Counted from the stretch's first letter, positions 28,869-38,120 are shown. The stretch: DNA of 64,000 bases from Hydrogenimonas urashimensis (GCF_016593255.1 NZ_AP023212.1:2148001-2212000), one strand, 5' to 3'. Notes: generated by a model not told the origin, from the letters alone. Numbers and translations are program-made.

Positions 28869-29736
28869 GCCTCCGAAGCGGCCGGGTGATGAGAATGCCG
28901 CCAAGAAGGATGAAGGGCACGCCAAGCAGCTGCCGGCATGTCGGAACTTCTCCCAGAAACAGGTAAGCGAAAACCAGCGTAAAAAGGGGGATGAGTGCCG
29001 TCATGGCACTCAGTTTCGTGATAGAGATCCGATGGAGTGCTTCGACCCACAGAATTTTCGCCACACCCATGACCAGCAGTCCGCTCAGCACGATCCAGGG
29101 CAGGGCCGACCGGATTTGCGAAATCGTCGGCTCCGGTTCGAAAAGGTGGGCGAAGAGAAAGAGCAGAGGCAGAGCGAAAAGGTAGCGGAAAAGAAGCACC
29201 GTTTCGCTCGGAACCCGAAGACGCGCCCGCTGCTGGTAATAGTTGGCGATGGGTGCGATGGCGGCGGCGAGGAGAATGAGGCCGTCCCCGAGGTTGAAAC
29301 CGCCGAATTTTTCGGGAAAGAGGACGATCAGCGCACCGATGCCCATCGAAAACGCGCCGAGTGTATGCACCGGCACCATCTTCTCCTTCCCGAACACGTT
29401 GAAATAGAGATAGGCGAAAAAGAGCTGCAGGAAGATGATGAGCGACATATTGCCGGCGGTAGTGTAGCGCAGGCCGATATAGACGAAGAGAAAAAGCAGC
29501 GTGATGAAAAGGCCGGTGAGCAGAAGGTCCCTGCGCGCCTTTTTGTCCAGGAGCCTGCCCAGCGTTTTGCGTCTGTGGGAGAGAACGAGAAAGAAGAGTA
29601 TCGCCACGACGATCGCATAGGCGTATGTATGGATGGCACCGACATAGGCGATGGCCCAGATGGTCAGTATCGGAAACCAGCTCTCAAGAATGCTCAGCAG
29701 CAGCGCGTAGAGTTCGCCTTGTTGCTCTTTTGTCAC
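28858..29736 (-). CDS. EamA-family drug/metabolite transporter
   Basis: 292 residues from a GTG at 29736 that has AAAGGGA five bases upstream. The frame continues open far upstream on the strand opposite cobO, but that part is antisense noise. About ten hydrophobic segments form two EamA repeats. Repeat one has LRYTTAGNMSLIIFLQLFFAYLYF and repeat two has ALHRISITKLSAMTALIPLFTLVFAYLFLGE, the family's signature end. Such exporters move amino acids, nucleotides or drugs; the substrate here cannot be told. Divergent from cobO with only 39 bases between starts. Confidence 0.88.
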   Translation of the reverse strand: MTKEQQGELYALLLSILESWFPILTIWAIAYVGAIHTYAYAIVVAILFFLVLSHRRKTLGRLLDKKARRDLLLTGLFITLLFLFVYIGLRYTTAGNMSLIIFLQLFFAYLYFNVFGKEKMVPVHTLGAFSMGIGALIVLFPEKFGGFNLGDGLILLAAAIAPIANYYQQRARLRVPSETVLLFRYLFALPLLFLFAHLFEPEPTISQIRSALPWIVLSGLLVMGVAKILWVEALHRISITKLSAMTALIPLFTLVFAYLFLGEVPTCRQLLGVPFILLGGILITRPLRRLSR

Positions 29737-29763
29737 CTTATCCCTTTGGGAGGAGTTCTTCGA

Positions 29764-29769
29764 TAGAAT
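29764..29769 (+). promoter_or_regulatory. -10 box of cobO, predicting a leaderless mRNA
   Basis: TAGAAT followed by exactly six bases and then the cobO ATG. The nearest Shine-Dalgarno-like AGGAG (29751-29755) is 20 bases from the ATG and upstream of the box, so it would not be transcribed. Confidence 0.55.
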
Positions 29770-29775
29770 AGTAGC

Positions 29776-30297
29776 ATGAAAAAGGGTCAGATACAGTTGT
29801 ATACCGGCGACGGAAAGGGGAAAACGACAGCGGCCGTCGGCTTGACGCTCAGAGCGGTGGGCGAGGGAATGCGGGTGCTTTTCGTTCAGTTCATGAAGAG
29901 CGTTCCCAGCGGCGAGATAGAGATGCTGAAGCGCTGCGGCGGGTCCGATGTGGAGATTTTGCGAAATTGGGACGACAGTTTCATCATCGGAAAACCAAGC
30001 GCAAAGCAGATTGCGATGTGCCACGATCTTTGGAAAAGAGTGCGACGGAAAATCGACACCTTCAAACCCGATATCCTGGTTCTTGACGAAATAGCCGTGG
30101 CGATTTCCTATGGATTGGTCGATGAAGATACGGTTTTGGAGTTTTTGAAGAACCGGCCGCAGAGTCTTGAGGTCGTGATGACGGGACGGGATGCGTCCGA
30201 AAGGCTGATCGCCTCCAGTACGCTGGTGACCGAAATGCGTAAAATCAAACACTATTATGACCAGGGAGTCATGGCAAGAAAAGGGATCGAGTATTGA
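29776..30297 (+). CDS. cobO: Corrinoid adenosyltransferase (CobO/BtuR type)
   Basis: Adds the 5'-deoxyadenosyl group to cob(I)alamin. 173 residues: P-loop YTGDGKGKTTAAVG near residue 9, VLFVQFMKS, and PDILVLDEIAVAISYGLV near residue 96 as the Walker B region. The C-terminus has EVVMTGRDAS and EMRKIKHYYDQGVMARKGIEY, typical for CobO. No other corrin genes are nearby; metH, a cobalamin enzyme, is 3 kb upstream. The TAGAAT box six bases before the ATG suggests a leaderless transcript. Confidence 0.96.
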   Translation: MKKGQIQLYTGDGKGKTTAAVGLTLRAVGEGMRVLFVQFMKSVPSGEIEMLKRCGGSDVEILRNWDDSFIIGKPSAKQIAMCHDLWKRVRRKIDTFKPDILVLDEIAVAISYGLVDEDTVLEFLKNRPQSLEVVMTGRDASERLIASSTLVTEMRKIKHYYDQGVMARKGIEY

Positions 30298-30398
30298 AAG
30301 GTCACAGAATATGCCCGGTGCACATCTGCCGTAACGGGGCGAAGCGTTTGCTAACCGGTTGCCGGTCTCTTTTTTCCTGCCGTTTGACGGAGCGGTAA

Positions 30399-30977
30399 AT
30401 GAAGATTCTGCCCAGATGGTACATCCGTTACAAAGGGGTCAACTCCTTTTTCATGGGATTGACGGTCGGAGCGATTTTCACGATCTACGCGGTGCTTGAT
30501 CCGTCGATCTTTTCGGTGGGAGGCATCGTGCTGGCCGTCGGCATGCTTGTCGTGGCGAAGTTCTACGAAAAAATCCTCAATATGCGGAGTTTTTTCAAAA
30601 TATCCCTTTTCGTCGAACTGGTGATGCTGGTACTGGTAGGCTGGTATCTGGCGATGCCCTACGGGTTCGCCACGGCGCTTTTTGTCTATGCCGGGTATCA
30701 GTTGACTTTCATGTTCGGCAGCTATCTGGTGCGGGCGGAGACGATCTTTTTGAATCGCAAGCAGATACTCTCATGGCTCGATATGGCGAAGCAGGCGGGC
30801 TATCTGGCGGGAATGATGGTGTCGTGGCTTTTTTATCAGATTGTCTCGAAAGGCTTCGGCATCGAGGATCACGGCCGGCAGGTCTACGAACTGCACTGGC
30901 TACTGCTGGTCACCGAGGCCTGCATCATCTGGCTGCTTCTTCGTTCGTTTGAAAAGGTCAAAAAAAGAGCAACCTGA
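30399..30977 (+). CDS. Integral membrane protein of unknown function
   Basis: 192 residues, mostly hydrophobic, with about five membrane segments (near 15-33, 37-55, 67-90, 93-112, 165-185). It opens MKILPRWYIRYKGVNSFFMGL and has one longer polar loop with LVRAETIFLNRKQILSWLDMAKQAGY. This resembles half of a transporter of the MFS kind, but too little remains to name a family. The last 78 bases overlap a small membrane protein gene on the opposite strand. About 100 bases without a gene lie between it and cobO. Confidence 0.7.
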   Translation: MKILPRWYIRYKGVNSFFMGLTVGAIFTIYAVLDPSIFSVGGIVLAVGMLVVAKFYEKILNMRSFFKISLFVELVMLVLVGWYLAMPYGFATALFVYAGYQLTFMFGSYLVRAETIFLNRKQILSWLDMAKQAGYLAGMMVSWLFYQIVSKGFGIEDHGRQVYELHWLLLVTEACIIWLLLRSFEKVKKRAT

Positions 30978-31142
30978 CGCTTCGCACCTGCCTTTGTGTC
31001 TCAAAACGGCTTTGACGTTGTTCTGCAACAGCCAGATGAAAAAGAGGGCGATGAAGCCATAGAGGGCGGCGGAGGGCCACTCTCCTCGCAACAAAGCCTC
31101 AATGCCCAAAACCACGAAAACGACCGTCAGAATCAAACACAC
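30900..31142 (-). CDS. 80-residue membrane protein, antisense overlap with its neighbour
   Basis: Starts at a GTG (31142) that has a textbook AAGGAG six bases upstream, which is the main reason to accept it. Two hydrophobic segments, [18 protein letters not shown] and [18 protein letters not shown], make a hairpin, followed by a basic tail with two Cys ([19 protein letters not shown]). The last 26 codons run antisense to the end of the gene at 30399-30977. The tail may simply be an extension into that gene. Divergent from the DUF255 gene 28 bases away. No family recognised. Confidence 0.6.
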   Translation of the reverse strand: MCLILTVVFVVLGIEALLRGEWPSAALYGFIALFFIWLLQNNVKAVLRHKGRCEASGCSFFDLFKRTKKQPDDAGLGDQQ

Positions 31143-31170
31143 CCGTATCTCCTTACGCTATCATACCGTT

Positions 31171-33195
31171 ATGAAACGCTATTTTATCCTATTGATGACA
31201 CTGTTTGTTCCATTCATTTTCGCCACAGAAATTTTCACCAACCATCTGGAAGGCGAAAGCTCTCCCTATCTCAAACAGCATAGGCACAATCCGGTCGATT
31301 GGTACCCGTGGGGCGAGGAGGCATTCGAGAAAGCGAAACGGGAGCACAAGCCTATCTTTCTCTCCATCGGCTACAGCACCTGCCATTGGTGCCATGTGAT
31401 GGCCCATGAGAGTTTCGAAAATCCCCAGATCGCCGAACTGATCAACCGATGGTTCGTTCCTGTCAAAGTCGATCGGGAAGAGATGCCCGATCTGGACAGG
31501 CACTTCCAGCGCATCTATGCACTGATCCATCGGCGAAGCGGCGGATGGCCTCTGAGCGTCTTTCTTACCGAAGAGCTTCAACCCTTCTATGTCACCACCT
31601 ACATTCCGCCGGAGGACTCCTACGGGGTGCGGGGAATGCAGACGCTGATACCGCTGTTTGGAAAACTCTACAAAACCGACAGGGAGAAAATCCGGCGTCG
31701 GGCCCAGGCGATTGCCGCACTGGCGGAAAAATCGAACCGCATACCCCCAAAAAGGATCGATGCCGGGACCGAACTGGCGGAAAAAGCGGTGGAGAATATG
31801 TGGGAGTATTACGACGAGCGTTTCAAAGGGTTCTGGGAGAGGCCGAAATTCCCGGAAAGCTCTAGAATCCGCCTGCTTTTGGACATCTATCGCCTCATGG
31901 GCAGTGAAAAAGCCAGGAAGATGGCCATCGAGACGCTCGATGCGATGCAAAGTGGCGGTCTGTACGATCAGATTGGCGGTGCGTTTTTCCGTTACTGTGT
32001 CGACAGAGCCTGGATCATACCCCATTTTGAAAAGATGCTCTACACCAATGCCGAGCTGATTCCTCTTTACGTGGAAGCGTGGAAGATGACCCGCAAAAAG
32101 CGCTTCAAAACGGTGGTCATCGAGACAGTGGACGAGATCAACCGGCGTTTTGGAACCAAAGAGGGGCTCTTTTTCTCAGCTAGCGACGCCGACAGCGACC
32201 ATCAGGAGGGAGGTTACTACCTATACCGCTACGACGACGCCTACAATCGACTGAGAGAGTCGGGTTTCAGCGAAAAGGAAGCCAAAGAGATACTCGATTT
32301 TTTCGATATCAAAAAAGAGGGGAATTTCGACTCCGAACTCTCCCATGCCAGGCGCACATCGGGGCGTGAACCCAAAGGGTACGTCAAAGCAAAAATGGTG
32401 CTCAAAAAGATGCGGCAGAAGCGCACTTTTCCCTTTGTCGACCGAAAGATCATCACGGCGTGGAACGGCATGACGATCAAAGCCCTGGCCATCGCTTCGG
32501 ACCTAGAACCCCTCTATCTCGCCCAGGCGCAACGCTCCTACGAAGCTCTTGAAAAGTTGATGCAAAAAGAGGACGGAAGCCTCTATCATCAGGTGCTCTA
32601 TGGTCAAAAGCCCGAGCAGGCGGGACTTTTGGAAGATTATGCCTTCATGGCCGATGCCGCTTTGACGATGTATCAGGCTACTCTGCAGGAGCGTTACCTG
32701 CGCGATGCGAAACGGTGGTGCGACATCGCATTGAAACAGTTCTATGAAGGCGAGGGGAGGTGGCTGCTTGGAGATGGGGAGATCAAAAGCTACGCCGACA
32801 TCTCCGACAGCTACTACACCTCGCCCCTCTCCCGGATGCTCAACAATCTACTTGACATCGCCCTGCTTTCGGCCGAACCGGCCTACCTTTCGCCAGTCAA
32901 AAGGAGCCTCGAAGCCCAAGGGGCGTTTCTGCAGAGCCGCCCCGACGCCTACCCGGAAGCGTTGCGCGCCTTTCTGCGCTACAGTGAAGGTGTCATCGCG
33001 ATCAAGGCAAAACGGGATACCCTGCTGCGTTATCGTGTTGCCATCGAGAACATCGGCTATCCGTTTTTGGTGAAAGAGGCGGAGGAGATTGAGGGGTTTG
33101 TCGCCTGCGATATGCGGGCCTGTTTTGCCATGGGAAAAGCGTTCGAAACGATCAAAGAGGCGATAGAGGAGCGGGTGAGGGAAACCCACCGCTGA
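31171..33195 (+). CDS. DUF255 thioredoxin-fold / six-hairpin protein (YyaL family), probably exported
   Basis: 674 residues. It has the YyaL/SSP411 hallmark N-terminus: [29 protein letters not shown], then [14 protein letters not shown] with the CxxC pair of the thioredoxin-like domain, and [13 protein letters not shown]. The remaining 500 residues form the alpha/alpha six-hairpin part (e.g. [17 protein letters not shown] and [13 protein letters not shown]). The ATG at 31171 gives a hydrophobic N-terminal stretch ([17 protein letters not shown]) that looks like a signal peptide, whereas most family members start near the NHL motif without one. An earlier ATG at 31102 overlaps the opposite gene's ribosome site and is rejected. 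Biochemical function of the family is not established. Confidence 0.9.
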   Translation: MKRYFILLMTLFVPFIFATEIFTNHLEGESSPYLKQHRHNPVDWYPWGEEAFEKAKREHKPIFLSIGYSTCHWCHVMAHESFENPQIAELINRWFVPVKVDREEMPDLDRHFQRIYALIHRRSGGWPLSVFLTEELQPFYVTTYIPPEDSYGVRGMQTLIPLFGKLYKTDREKIRRRAQAIAALAEKSNRIPPKRIDAGTELAEKAVENMWEYYDERFKGFWERPKFPESSRIRLLLDIYRLMGSEKARKMAIETLDAMQSGGLYDQIGGAFFRYCVDRAWIIPHFEKMLYTNAELIPLYVEAWKMTRKKRFKTVVIETVDEINRRFGTKEGLFFSASDADSDHQEGGYYLYRYDDAYNRLRESGFSEKEAKEILDFFDIKKEGNFDSELSHARRTSGREPKGYVKAKMVLKKMRQKRTFPFVDRKIITAWNGMTIKALAIASDLEPLYLAQAQRSYEALEKLMQKEDGSLYHQVLYGQKPEQAGLLEDYAFMADAALTMYQATLQERYLRDAKRWCDIALKQFYEGEGRWLLGDGEIKSYADISDSYYTSPLSRMLNNLLDIALLSAEPAYLSPVKRSLEAQGAFLQSRPDAYPEALRAFLRYSEGVIAIKAKRDTLLRYRVAIENIGYPFLVKEAEEIEGFVACDMRACFAMGKAFETIKEAIEERVRETHR

Positions 33196-33196
33196 A

Positions 33197-35179
33197 TCAG
33201 ACTTTGAACTGACTGATTTGGCGCAGAACTTCGTCGGCGAGCTGGCCGATGCGCTTGACGTTTTCGTCGCTTTGGAAGATACTCTCTTTGTTGGTTTCGG
33301 AGAGCTTCTTGATTTCGGTCATCTTTTCGATGAAGGCTTCCATGATGCGTGCCGCTTCGTCGACGGCTCTGGCGGTTCCTTCGACGCTGTTGACCGCTTC
33401 CGTCATTTTGTTCGAGACATTGCCGATCTCCTGTTCGACCTGGGACGCGTCTTCGGTGAGGCGGTTGACGTTTTCGATGTTGTTGTTCATCGCCGTGGAG
33501 CTGTCCATGATCGCCTGGACGATGATGTTGATGGTGGCATTGATGTCGGCCAGGCTCTTTTGCGTACGCTCCGCGAGTTTACGCACCTCGTCGGCGACGA
33601 CGGCAAAACCGCGCCCGTGTTCGCCGGCGCGGGCGGCCTCGATGGCGGCGTTGAGCGCCAGCAAGTTGGTCTGGTCGGCGATGTCGGAAATGACTGTCAG
33701 AACCTCTTTGACCTGCTCCGCGTCGTGGCTGAGCTGCTGCAGCCGCTGGGCCAGTTCGTTTTCGACGACGGCATTGTTTTCGATCTGCGTGATGGTGTTT
33801 TGAACCAGGCTGATGGTTTCCTGGAGGCTGTTGCTCGCTTCGAGCATGTTCTCTTTGGTCGACGAGGCCTCTTCGTTGCTGGCGAGCAGCTTGTTTTTGA
33901 GGTTCATCGCCTCCCTGGCCCCTTCGTCCACGATGGCGGCCTCTTTCGAAATGTTGTCCGTGATGAAATCGAAAGTACGGTCGAGCTGGTCGGAGACCCG
34001 TTTGTTTTCGTTGGCGCTTTGCTGCGCGTGGGACGAGAAATCGTGAAGCGCCTTCAGGAAATCCCGAAGAGCCGACCGGATGCTTCCGAATTCGTCGTTT
34101 TCGTAGATGCGTATCTCCGTCGTCAAATCCTTGCTTTCAGCGATGTTGGTGATAAGTGATTTGAGAGAGTTGAGACGCTTTTGGAGATCCTGGACCGAGA
34201 GTCCTGCGACGACGAGCATAATCAGAATGACGACAATACCGATCATCGTGTCGATGATCGCCGTATCGTGGAAGCTGTCGAGATCTTTTTCGATCTGCGC
34301 GGCGATCCGATCGTCGATCTTTTTGAGGACGTTGATTTTGCCGGTGATCGTGTCGAACCACTTTTCGGCATCGACATTGAATCCGCCGGTTGCGGCATGT
34401 TCGATGGCGATGTCACGCATTTTTTGAACTTCCAGAAAGGAAGGGTGGCGTATCGCCTCTTTGTAGAGTTTGACCATCGAATCCGGTGCGAAAGAGAGAA
34501 AGTCATCCATATAGGCATTCTGTTCCGCCATCAGTGTGATAAATTTCATATACATGCCCGGCGCGAATCTGTCAGCCCCAAATGTCGCACTGAGCACCGC
34601 CCTTTCGATACCGGCACGCTCTTTTGATTTCAAAAAAGATGTATAGGCGACCAGGTCTTTGGTAATGTGCTCATCGGGTGAAAGTTTGGAGGAGGTCGCG
34701 ACGATGTTGAGCATTTTGGCATTCATTTTCGTATAAAAACCGACCACCTCTTTGAGAGGAAGTGTCAGAGCAGAAACTTTCTGCCGAATCGCAGGGAGTT
34801 TTTCAATATCTTTGTTGAGAGCGGTGATTCTGTTTTTCAGCTCCGGAGGGAATTTGGACAGGTCGATATGCGATAGAGTTTCTTGATACTCTTTGATTCG
34901 TCCGTCGGTGAGTTTTCTCTGTTGTGGCAGCTTCGTAACGAATTTTGTGCCTTTGCTTCCTGTAAAACCTGCACTCGTTCCGCGTTCTTTTTGGGTTTCG
35001 TGTACAAGACGGCTGAGGCTTTCGCTCAGGTGCACGAGTATTTTGACTTTCTCGACTTTTTCCGTAAATTTGAAATGTTTTTCAAGCTCTGTGCCGGTGA
35101 AATAGATAAGAGCGAAAATGGGCAAAACGATCAGAAGGATCATCTTCTGTTTGATGGTGAGGCGCGACAGGGGATTCAT
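33197..35179 (-). CDS. Methyl-accepting chemotaxis protein with periplasmic NIT sensor domain
   Basis: 660 residues. Membrane span 1 is about 12-32. The periplasmic part (33-305) matches the nitrate/nitrite-sensing NIT domain: [22 protein letters not shown] followed by helices with [21 protein letters not shown]. Span 2 is about 305-328 ([20 protein letters not shown]). A HAMP-like linker follows, then the signalling coiled coil with the hairpin tip [25 protein letters not shown]. It is thus a transmembrane chemoreceptor for an anion such as nitrate by family analogy; the ligand is inferred. The ATG overlaps the stop of a mini-lipoprotein gene (TAATG) whose last codons supply its AAGGAG site. 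Convergent with the DUF255 gene, one base apart. Confidence 0.92.
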   Translation of the reverse strand: MNPLSRLTIKQKMILLIVLPIFALIYFTGTELEKHFKFTEKVEKVKILVHLSESLSRLVHETQKERGTSAGFTGSKGTKFVTKLPQQRKLTDGRIKEYQETLSHIDLSKFPPELKNRITALNKDIEKLPAIRQKVSALTLPLKEVVGFYTKMNAKMLNIVATSSKLSPDEHITKDLVAYTSFLKSKERAGIERAVLSATFGADRFAPGMYMKFITLMAEQNAYMDDFLSFAPDSMVKLYKEAIRHPSFLEVQKMRDIAIEHAATGGFNVDAEKWFDTITGKINVLKKIDDRIAAQIEKDLDSFHDTAIIDTMIGIVVILIMLVVAGLSVQDLQKRLNSLKSLITNIAESKDLTTEIRIYENDEFGSIRSALRDFLKALHDFSSHAQQSANENKRVSDQLDRTFDFITDNISKEAAIVDEGAREAMNLKNKLLASNEEASSTKENMLEASNSLQETISLVQNTITQIENNAVVENELAQRLQQLSHDAEQVKEVLTVISDIADQTNLLALNAAIEAARAGEHGRGFAVVADEVRKLAERTQKSLADINATINIIVQAIMDSSTAMNNNIENVNRLTEDASQVEQEIGNVSNKMTEAVNSVEGTARAVDEAARIMEAFIEKMTEIKKLSETNKESIFQSDENVKRIGQLADEVLRQISQFKV

Positions 35180-35373
35180 TACTCTCCTTTTTGCAACAAT
35201 TCGTCATAATCCACCAGGTTTTCGTCGCACTCGCAATGATAAATGCCTTCCGCATCGTAATACTCGACACAGTCTCTGTATTTTCTTGTGCCGATACCGT
35301 TATCATTGAAGTAGACGCATCCTTGCAGTGTAAACAATATCGGCAATATCAAAAAGTATTTCATCTTTTTCAT
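35179..35373 (-). CDS. Mini-lipoprotein (64 residues) coupled to the chemoreceptor
   Basis: Begins [19 protein letters not shown]: lipobox LQGC with acyl-Cys at residue 19. The mature part is only about 45 residues, acidic and Cys-containing (DCVEYYD...[16 protein letters not shown]), giving three more Cys that could form a disulfide or bind metal. A longer frame starts upstream, but a TAGAAT box at 35386-35381 ends seven bases before this ATG, so the signal-peptide start is preferred; an ATG three codons later is an alternative. Its stop overlaps the chemoreceptor ATG. The coupling suggests a periplasmic helper or unrelated passenger; no family known. Confidence 0.65.
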   Translation of the reverse strand: MKKMKYFLILPILFTLQGCVYFNDNGIGTRKYRDCVEYYDAEGIYHCECDENLVDYDELLQKGE

Positions 35374-35380
35374 ACCTTCC

Positions 35381-35386
35381 ATTCTA
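35381..35386 (-). promoter_or_regulatory. -10 box of the mini-lipoprotein/chemoreceptor pair
   Basis: TAGAAT on the minus strand with seven bases to the ATG at 35373, so the transcript should begin at or one base before the start codon. It is 20 bases from the divergent pepD promoter. Confidence 0.5.
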
Positions 35387-35406
35387 CACTCTGTAAGTTT
35401 AATTTC

Positions 35407-35412
35407 TATAAT
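35407..35412 (+). promoter_or_regulatory. -10 box of pepD
   Basis: Perfect TATAAT, 43 bases before the pepD ATG. Confidence 0.5.
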
Positions 35413-35455
35413 ATTACTGTGAAAAACACGACCCAATTGAGGCAAGGATTGCTGA

Positions 35456-36754
35456 ATGGCTGACAAGTGCGTCATACATATTTTTTCCCAACTCTCGCGA
35501 ATACCTCATTGCAGCGGCGACACCGAAGCGATGCGGCACTTTTTGAAAAATTTTGCCGCATCGTGCGGCTATCGTGTCGAAATCGACCGTGCCGGCAACG
35601 TCATGGCCTATGGAAAAGGGAGCCGTGTCACTTTTCAGTCCCATTACGACATGGTATGTATCGCAAAAGCGCCCGCCATCGAACTGGTTGTGCAAAAGGG
35701 TTGGATGTCCGCGAAAGAGAGTTCACTCGGTGCCGATAACGGGATAGGGGTGGCGATAATGCTCTGCTTGATGAAAAAAGGGACGGGGGCGGATTTTCTT
35801 TTTACCAACGACGAAGAGATCGGATTGCTCGGAGCAAGAGATCTCGATTTGAGAATCAGAACACCCTATTTGCTCAATCTTGACAGCGAGGAATTTGGAA
35901 AGGTCTATATCGGATGTGCGGGAGGAGAGGATGTTTTCGTCAGAAAAGATGCCATGTTTCAAGAGGCGGAGGGGAGTGGAGCGTGGTTTGCCATAACGGC
36001 TGAAGCACCGGGAGGCCATTCGGGGGTCAATATAGCCGACAATCTTCCAAACGCGATTACGGAACTCGCCGGCGTTTTGACGAAAAATCATTTTCTGGAA
36101 ATTGCGAGTGTTGAGGGGGGAGAGCGGATCAACGCCATACCGCGGCACGCCAAAGCTATTGTGTGGTCGCCGGAGGGCATCCTGCCCGTAAGCGATTCGC
36201 CACACATCCGTATCGAAGAGACGGGAAAAGAGGCGGGCTCCGTGCTTGTCGATGGAAAAAGGCTTGCCGAAGCTCTTTTCGGATTCGCCCACGGTGTGCG
36301 CGCATGGAATCGGGAACTCTCTTTGCCGCAAAGCAGTATCAATCTCGCGAAGGTTTTTTTTGTCGGCGACGAGATCGAAATAGCTCTCTCTGCCCGATCC
36401 ATGGCGAACAAAGATCTCGAGCGCCTCGTCGAACAAAGCGTGGCCGGATGGGACGCGTTGGGATACAGCTGCAGACGGGAAGGAAAATACCCGGCCTGGG
36501 AGCCGGTGACCAATCCCTTCAGCGAAAAAGTGCTTGCTCTTTATCGAACCGTGGAACCCGATGCTTCTTATGCCGCGATTCATGCAGGACTGGAGTGCGC
36601 TCTGTTCGCACACGATTATCCGCACCTTAAAATCGCGTCCATCGGTCCGACCATTCTCGATCCCCATTCGGACAGAGAACGCGTAAAACTCTCGACCGTC
36701 GAAAAAGTCATGCATGTCGTTGAACGGATCGTCGCGGATTTATCATCGATTTAA
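35456..36754 (+). CDS. pepD: Aminoacyl-histidine dipeptidase (peptidase D, M20C)
   Basis: Cytosolic zinc dipeptidase cleaving Xaa-His and similar dipeptides. 432 residues, slightly under the usual 480. Metal and catalytic motifs of the M20C family are in order: IPHCSGDTEAM, FQSHYDMVC (His-x-Asp), LGADNGIGVA (bridging Asp), FTNDEEIGLLGA (Glu-Glu), and NLDSEEFG (Asp). The mid-region GGHSGVNI contains the His of the lid domain. AAGGA lies seven bases before the ATG. It is divergent from the mini-lipoprotein gene; the stop is 46 bases before the next start. Confidence 0.93.
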   Translation: MADKCVIHIFSQLSRIPHCSGDTEAMRHFLKNFAASCGYRVEIDRAGNVMAYGKGSRVTFQSHYDMVCIAKAPAIELVVQKGWMSAKESSLGADNGIGVAIMLCLMKKGTGADFLFTNDEEIGLLGARDLDLRIRTPYLLNLDSEEFGKVYIGCAGGEDVFVRKDAMFQEAEGSGAWFAITAEAPGGHSGVNIADNLPNAITELAGVLTKNHFLEIASVEGGERINAIPRHAKAIVWSPEGILPVSDSPHIRIEETGKEAGSVLVDGKRLAEALFGFAHGVRAWNRELSLPQSSINLAKVFFVGDEIEIALSARSMANKDLERLVEQSVAGWDALGYSCRREGKYPAWEPVTNPFSEKVLALYRTVEPDASYAAIHAGLECALFAHDYPHLKIASIGPTILDPHSDRERVKLSTVEKVMHVVERIVADLSSI

Positions 36755-36775
36755 TCAAGGAATGATACAATCTCG

Positions 36776-36781
36776 ACAAAT
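36776..36781 (+). promoter_or_regulatory. -10 box of the host-attachment family gene
   Basis: TACAAT, about 20 bases before the ATG at 36801, preceded by TGA as in TGATACAAT, an extended -10. Confidence 0.5.
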
Positions 36782-36800
36782 CAATCAGAGGAGAAAAGGA

Positions 36801-37289
36801 ATGAAAGTAGGAGATCTCGTTATCGTCGCCGACCTGGGCGAAATGAAAATCTACAAAGCGCAGCCGCGCGATTTGGAAGCGGAAGCGGGCCTGAAACCGG
36901 ACAATGTAAAGCTCGATCTCATCGATGCGAAAGACTATGTGGTTTCCCACTGGAAAGTACAGGATATCGTCACCGACGAGGCGGGCCAGTTCAAAGGGGG
37001 CAGCCAGGGAAGAGGCGAGTTCACCCAAGGCAGCGTCGGCGAGCGTCATGAACTCGTCAAGCGCGTGGAAGCGGAAGTGATCGAAGCGATCGCGAAAGAT
37101 ATTTCGGATGCGGTGGCGGCCAACAATCCTCCGAAATGGTATCTCGGACTGCCGGAAACGATTTTCGAGCGGGTCATGGAGAAGGTGTCACCGGCTGTGA
37201 AAGAGTCGCTTTTCATGAGTCTCAAAAAAGATCTCGTCAAAGAGAACAAAAACAATCTCGTAGAGCTCTTCCAGAAGAAAATCGCATAA
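36801..37289 (+). CDS. Host-attachment family protein
   Basis: 162 residues from the ATG at 36801 (GAGGAGAAAAGGA upstream). It matches the family named 'host attachment' in Pfam: opening VGDLVIVADLGEMKIYKA, a mid-section GSQGRGEFTQGSVGERHELVKR (the conserved Gly-rich/Glu segment) and KWYLGLPETIFERVMEKVSPAVKE near the end. The name comes from plant-associated bacteria; the fold is related to release-factor-like domains and the activity is unknown. In a Campylobacterote a housekeeping or stress role is more likely than plant attachment. Convergent with nth; a hairpin sits between them. Confidence 0.82.
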   Translation: MKVGDLVIVADLGEMKIYKAQPRDLEAEAGLKPDNVKLDLIDAKDYVVSHWKVQDIVTDEAGQFKGGSQGRGEFTQGSVGERHELVKRVEAEVIEAIAKDISDAVAANNPPKWYLGLPETIFERVMEKVSPAVKESLFMSLKKDLVKENKNNLVELFQKKIA

Positions 37290-37313
37290 AAACCCCGGGG
37301 GAAGTCTCTTCCC
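37288..37313 (-). terminator. Terminator of nth
   Basis: On the minus strand GGGGAAG-AGA-CTTCCCC forms a 7-bp stem right after the nth stop, followed by CCGGGG and TTTTT. Because the stem is symmetric it may also slow transcription from the plus strand, where no T-run follows. Confidence 0.5.
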
Positions 37314-37961
37314 CTATCTTGCTTTGAAACTCTCTTTGCTTTTGCAAAGATCTGTCAAAAAACATTCTGTTGCGCATTTGGGATTTTTCGCCGTACAGAT
37401 GTAACGTCCGAACAGGACCATCGCCTGGTGGATACGATGGAGGTCTGTTTTGAACTTTCTTACCAGATCTTTTTCCGTTCCCTCCACGGTTTTGGCGTCG
37501 GTGAGTCCGAGACGGTGCGCAACACGGAATACATGGGTGTCTACGGCCATCAGATTGGCATGGGTGTATTCGATCATGAAAACATGGGACGTTTTCTGGC
37601 CGACGCCGGGAAGTTTGACCAGATCCTTTTCATCCAGCGGTATTTCTCCATCGTATTTTTCCATGACCATCTGCGCCATTTTGATCAGGTTTTTCGCTTT
37701 GTTGTTAAAAAAAGAGCAGGTTTTTATCAACTCCTTGACATCGTCAAGGTCCGCGTTGGCGAGGCTGGGAATGTCGGGATACTTTTCAAAAAGCGCCGGG
37801 GTGATCATATTGACGCGTTTGTCGGTACACTGGGCTGACAGGATGATGGCGACCAATAGTTCATAGGCATTGCGATAATGCAGCTCGGTTTCCGCACTCG
37901 GATAGTGCTCCAGCAATCTTTTTTTGATCTCTTCGATCTCTTTTTGCGTGGCGAGTTTCAT
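37314..37961 (-). CDS. nth: Endonuclease III
   Basis: Base-excision DNA glycosylase/AP lyase for oxidised pyrimidines. 215 residues from the ATG at 37961 (GAAAGG site); a longer frame upstream lacks a ribosome site. ILSAQCTDKRVN carries the catalytic Lys, LPGVGQKTSHVF the helix-hairpin-helix, and MAVDTHVFRVAHRLG the catalytic Asp. The C-terminal Fe-S loop CTAKNPKCATECFLTDLC has spacing Cys-6-Cys-3-Cys-5-Cys; the canonical spacing is 6-2-5, so one residue is inserted. MutY in this window keeps the canonical spacing. Convergent with the host-attachment family gene. Confidence 0.96.
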   Translation of the reverse strand: MKLATQKEIEEIKKRLLEHYPSAETELHYRNAYELLVAIILSAQCTDKRVNMITPALFEKYPDIPSLANADLDDVKELIKTCSFFNNKAKNLIKMAQMVMEKYDGEIPLDEKDLVKLPGVGQKTSHVFMIEYTHANLMAVDTHVFRVAHRLGLTDAKTVEGTEKDLVRKFKTDLHRIHQAMVLFGRYICTAKNPKCATECFLTDLCKSKESFKAR

Positions 37962-38114
37962 GAGCAACCTTTCGGATGAGAAGGCAAGAGGGCAAGAGGT
38001 TGACCCAAAAGCAAAGCATTCCATTCACGCATTACCTTTTTCCCCTTTCTCACCGGCGCGCTGTCGCGATCAAGCCTTCTCACGTTTTTTATAGAAATTA
38101 TACCCGACGAAGAG

Positions 38115-38120
38115 TATAAT
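38115..38120 (+). promoter_or_regulatory. -10 box of yebC
   Basis: Perfect TATAAT, 33 bases before the yebC ATG; nth is divergent on the other side. Confidence 0.6.

Noticed and set aside
29737-30252. N-terminal extension of the EamA frame
   Set aside because: That part is antisense to cobO and polar, while the transporter's first span starts right after the GTG at 29736, which has a proper ribosome site.
30294-30398. 34-codon TTG-started Cys-rich frame after cobO
   Set aside because: No Shine-Dalgarno site, TTG start, and the Cys pattern does not match YidD or other small Cys-rich families.
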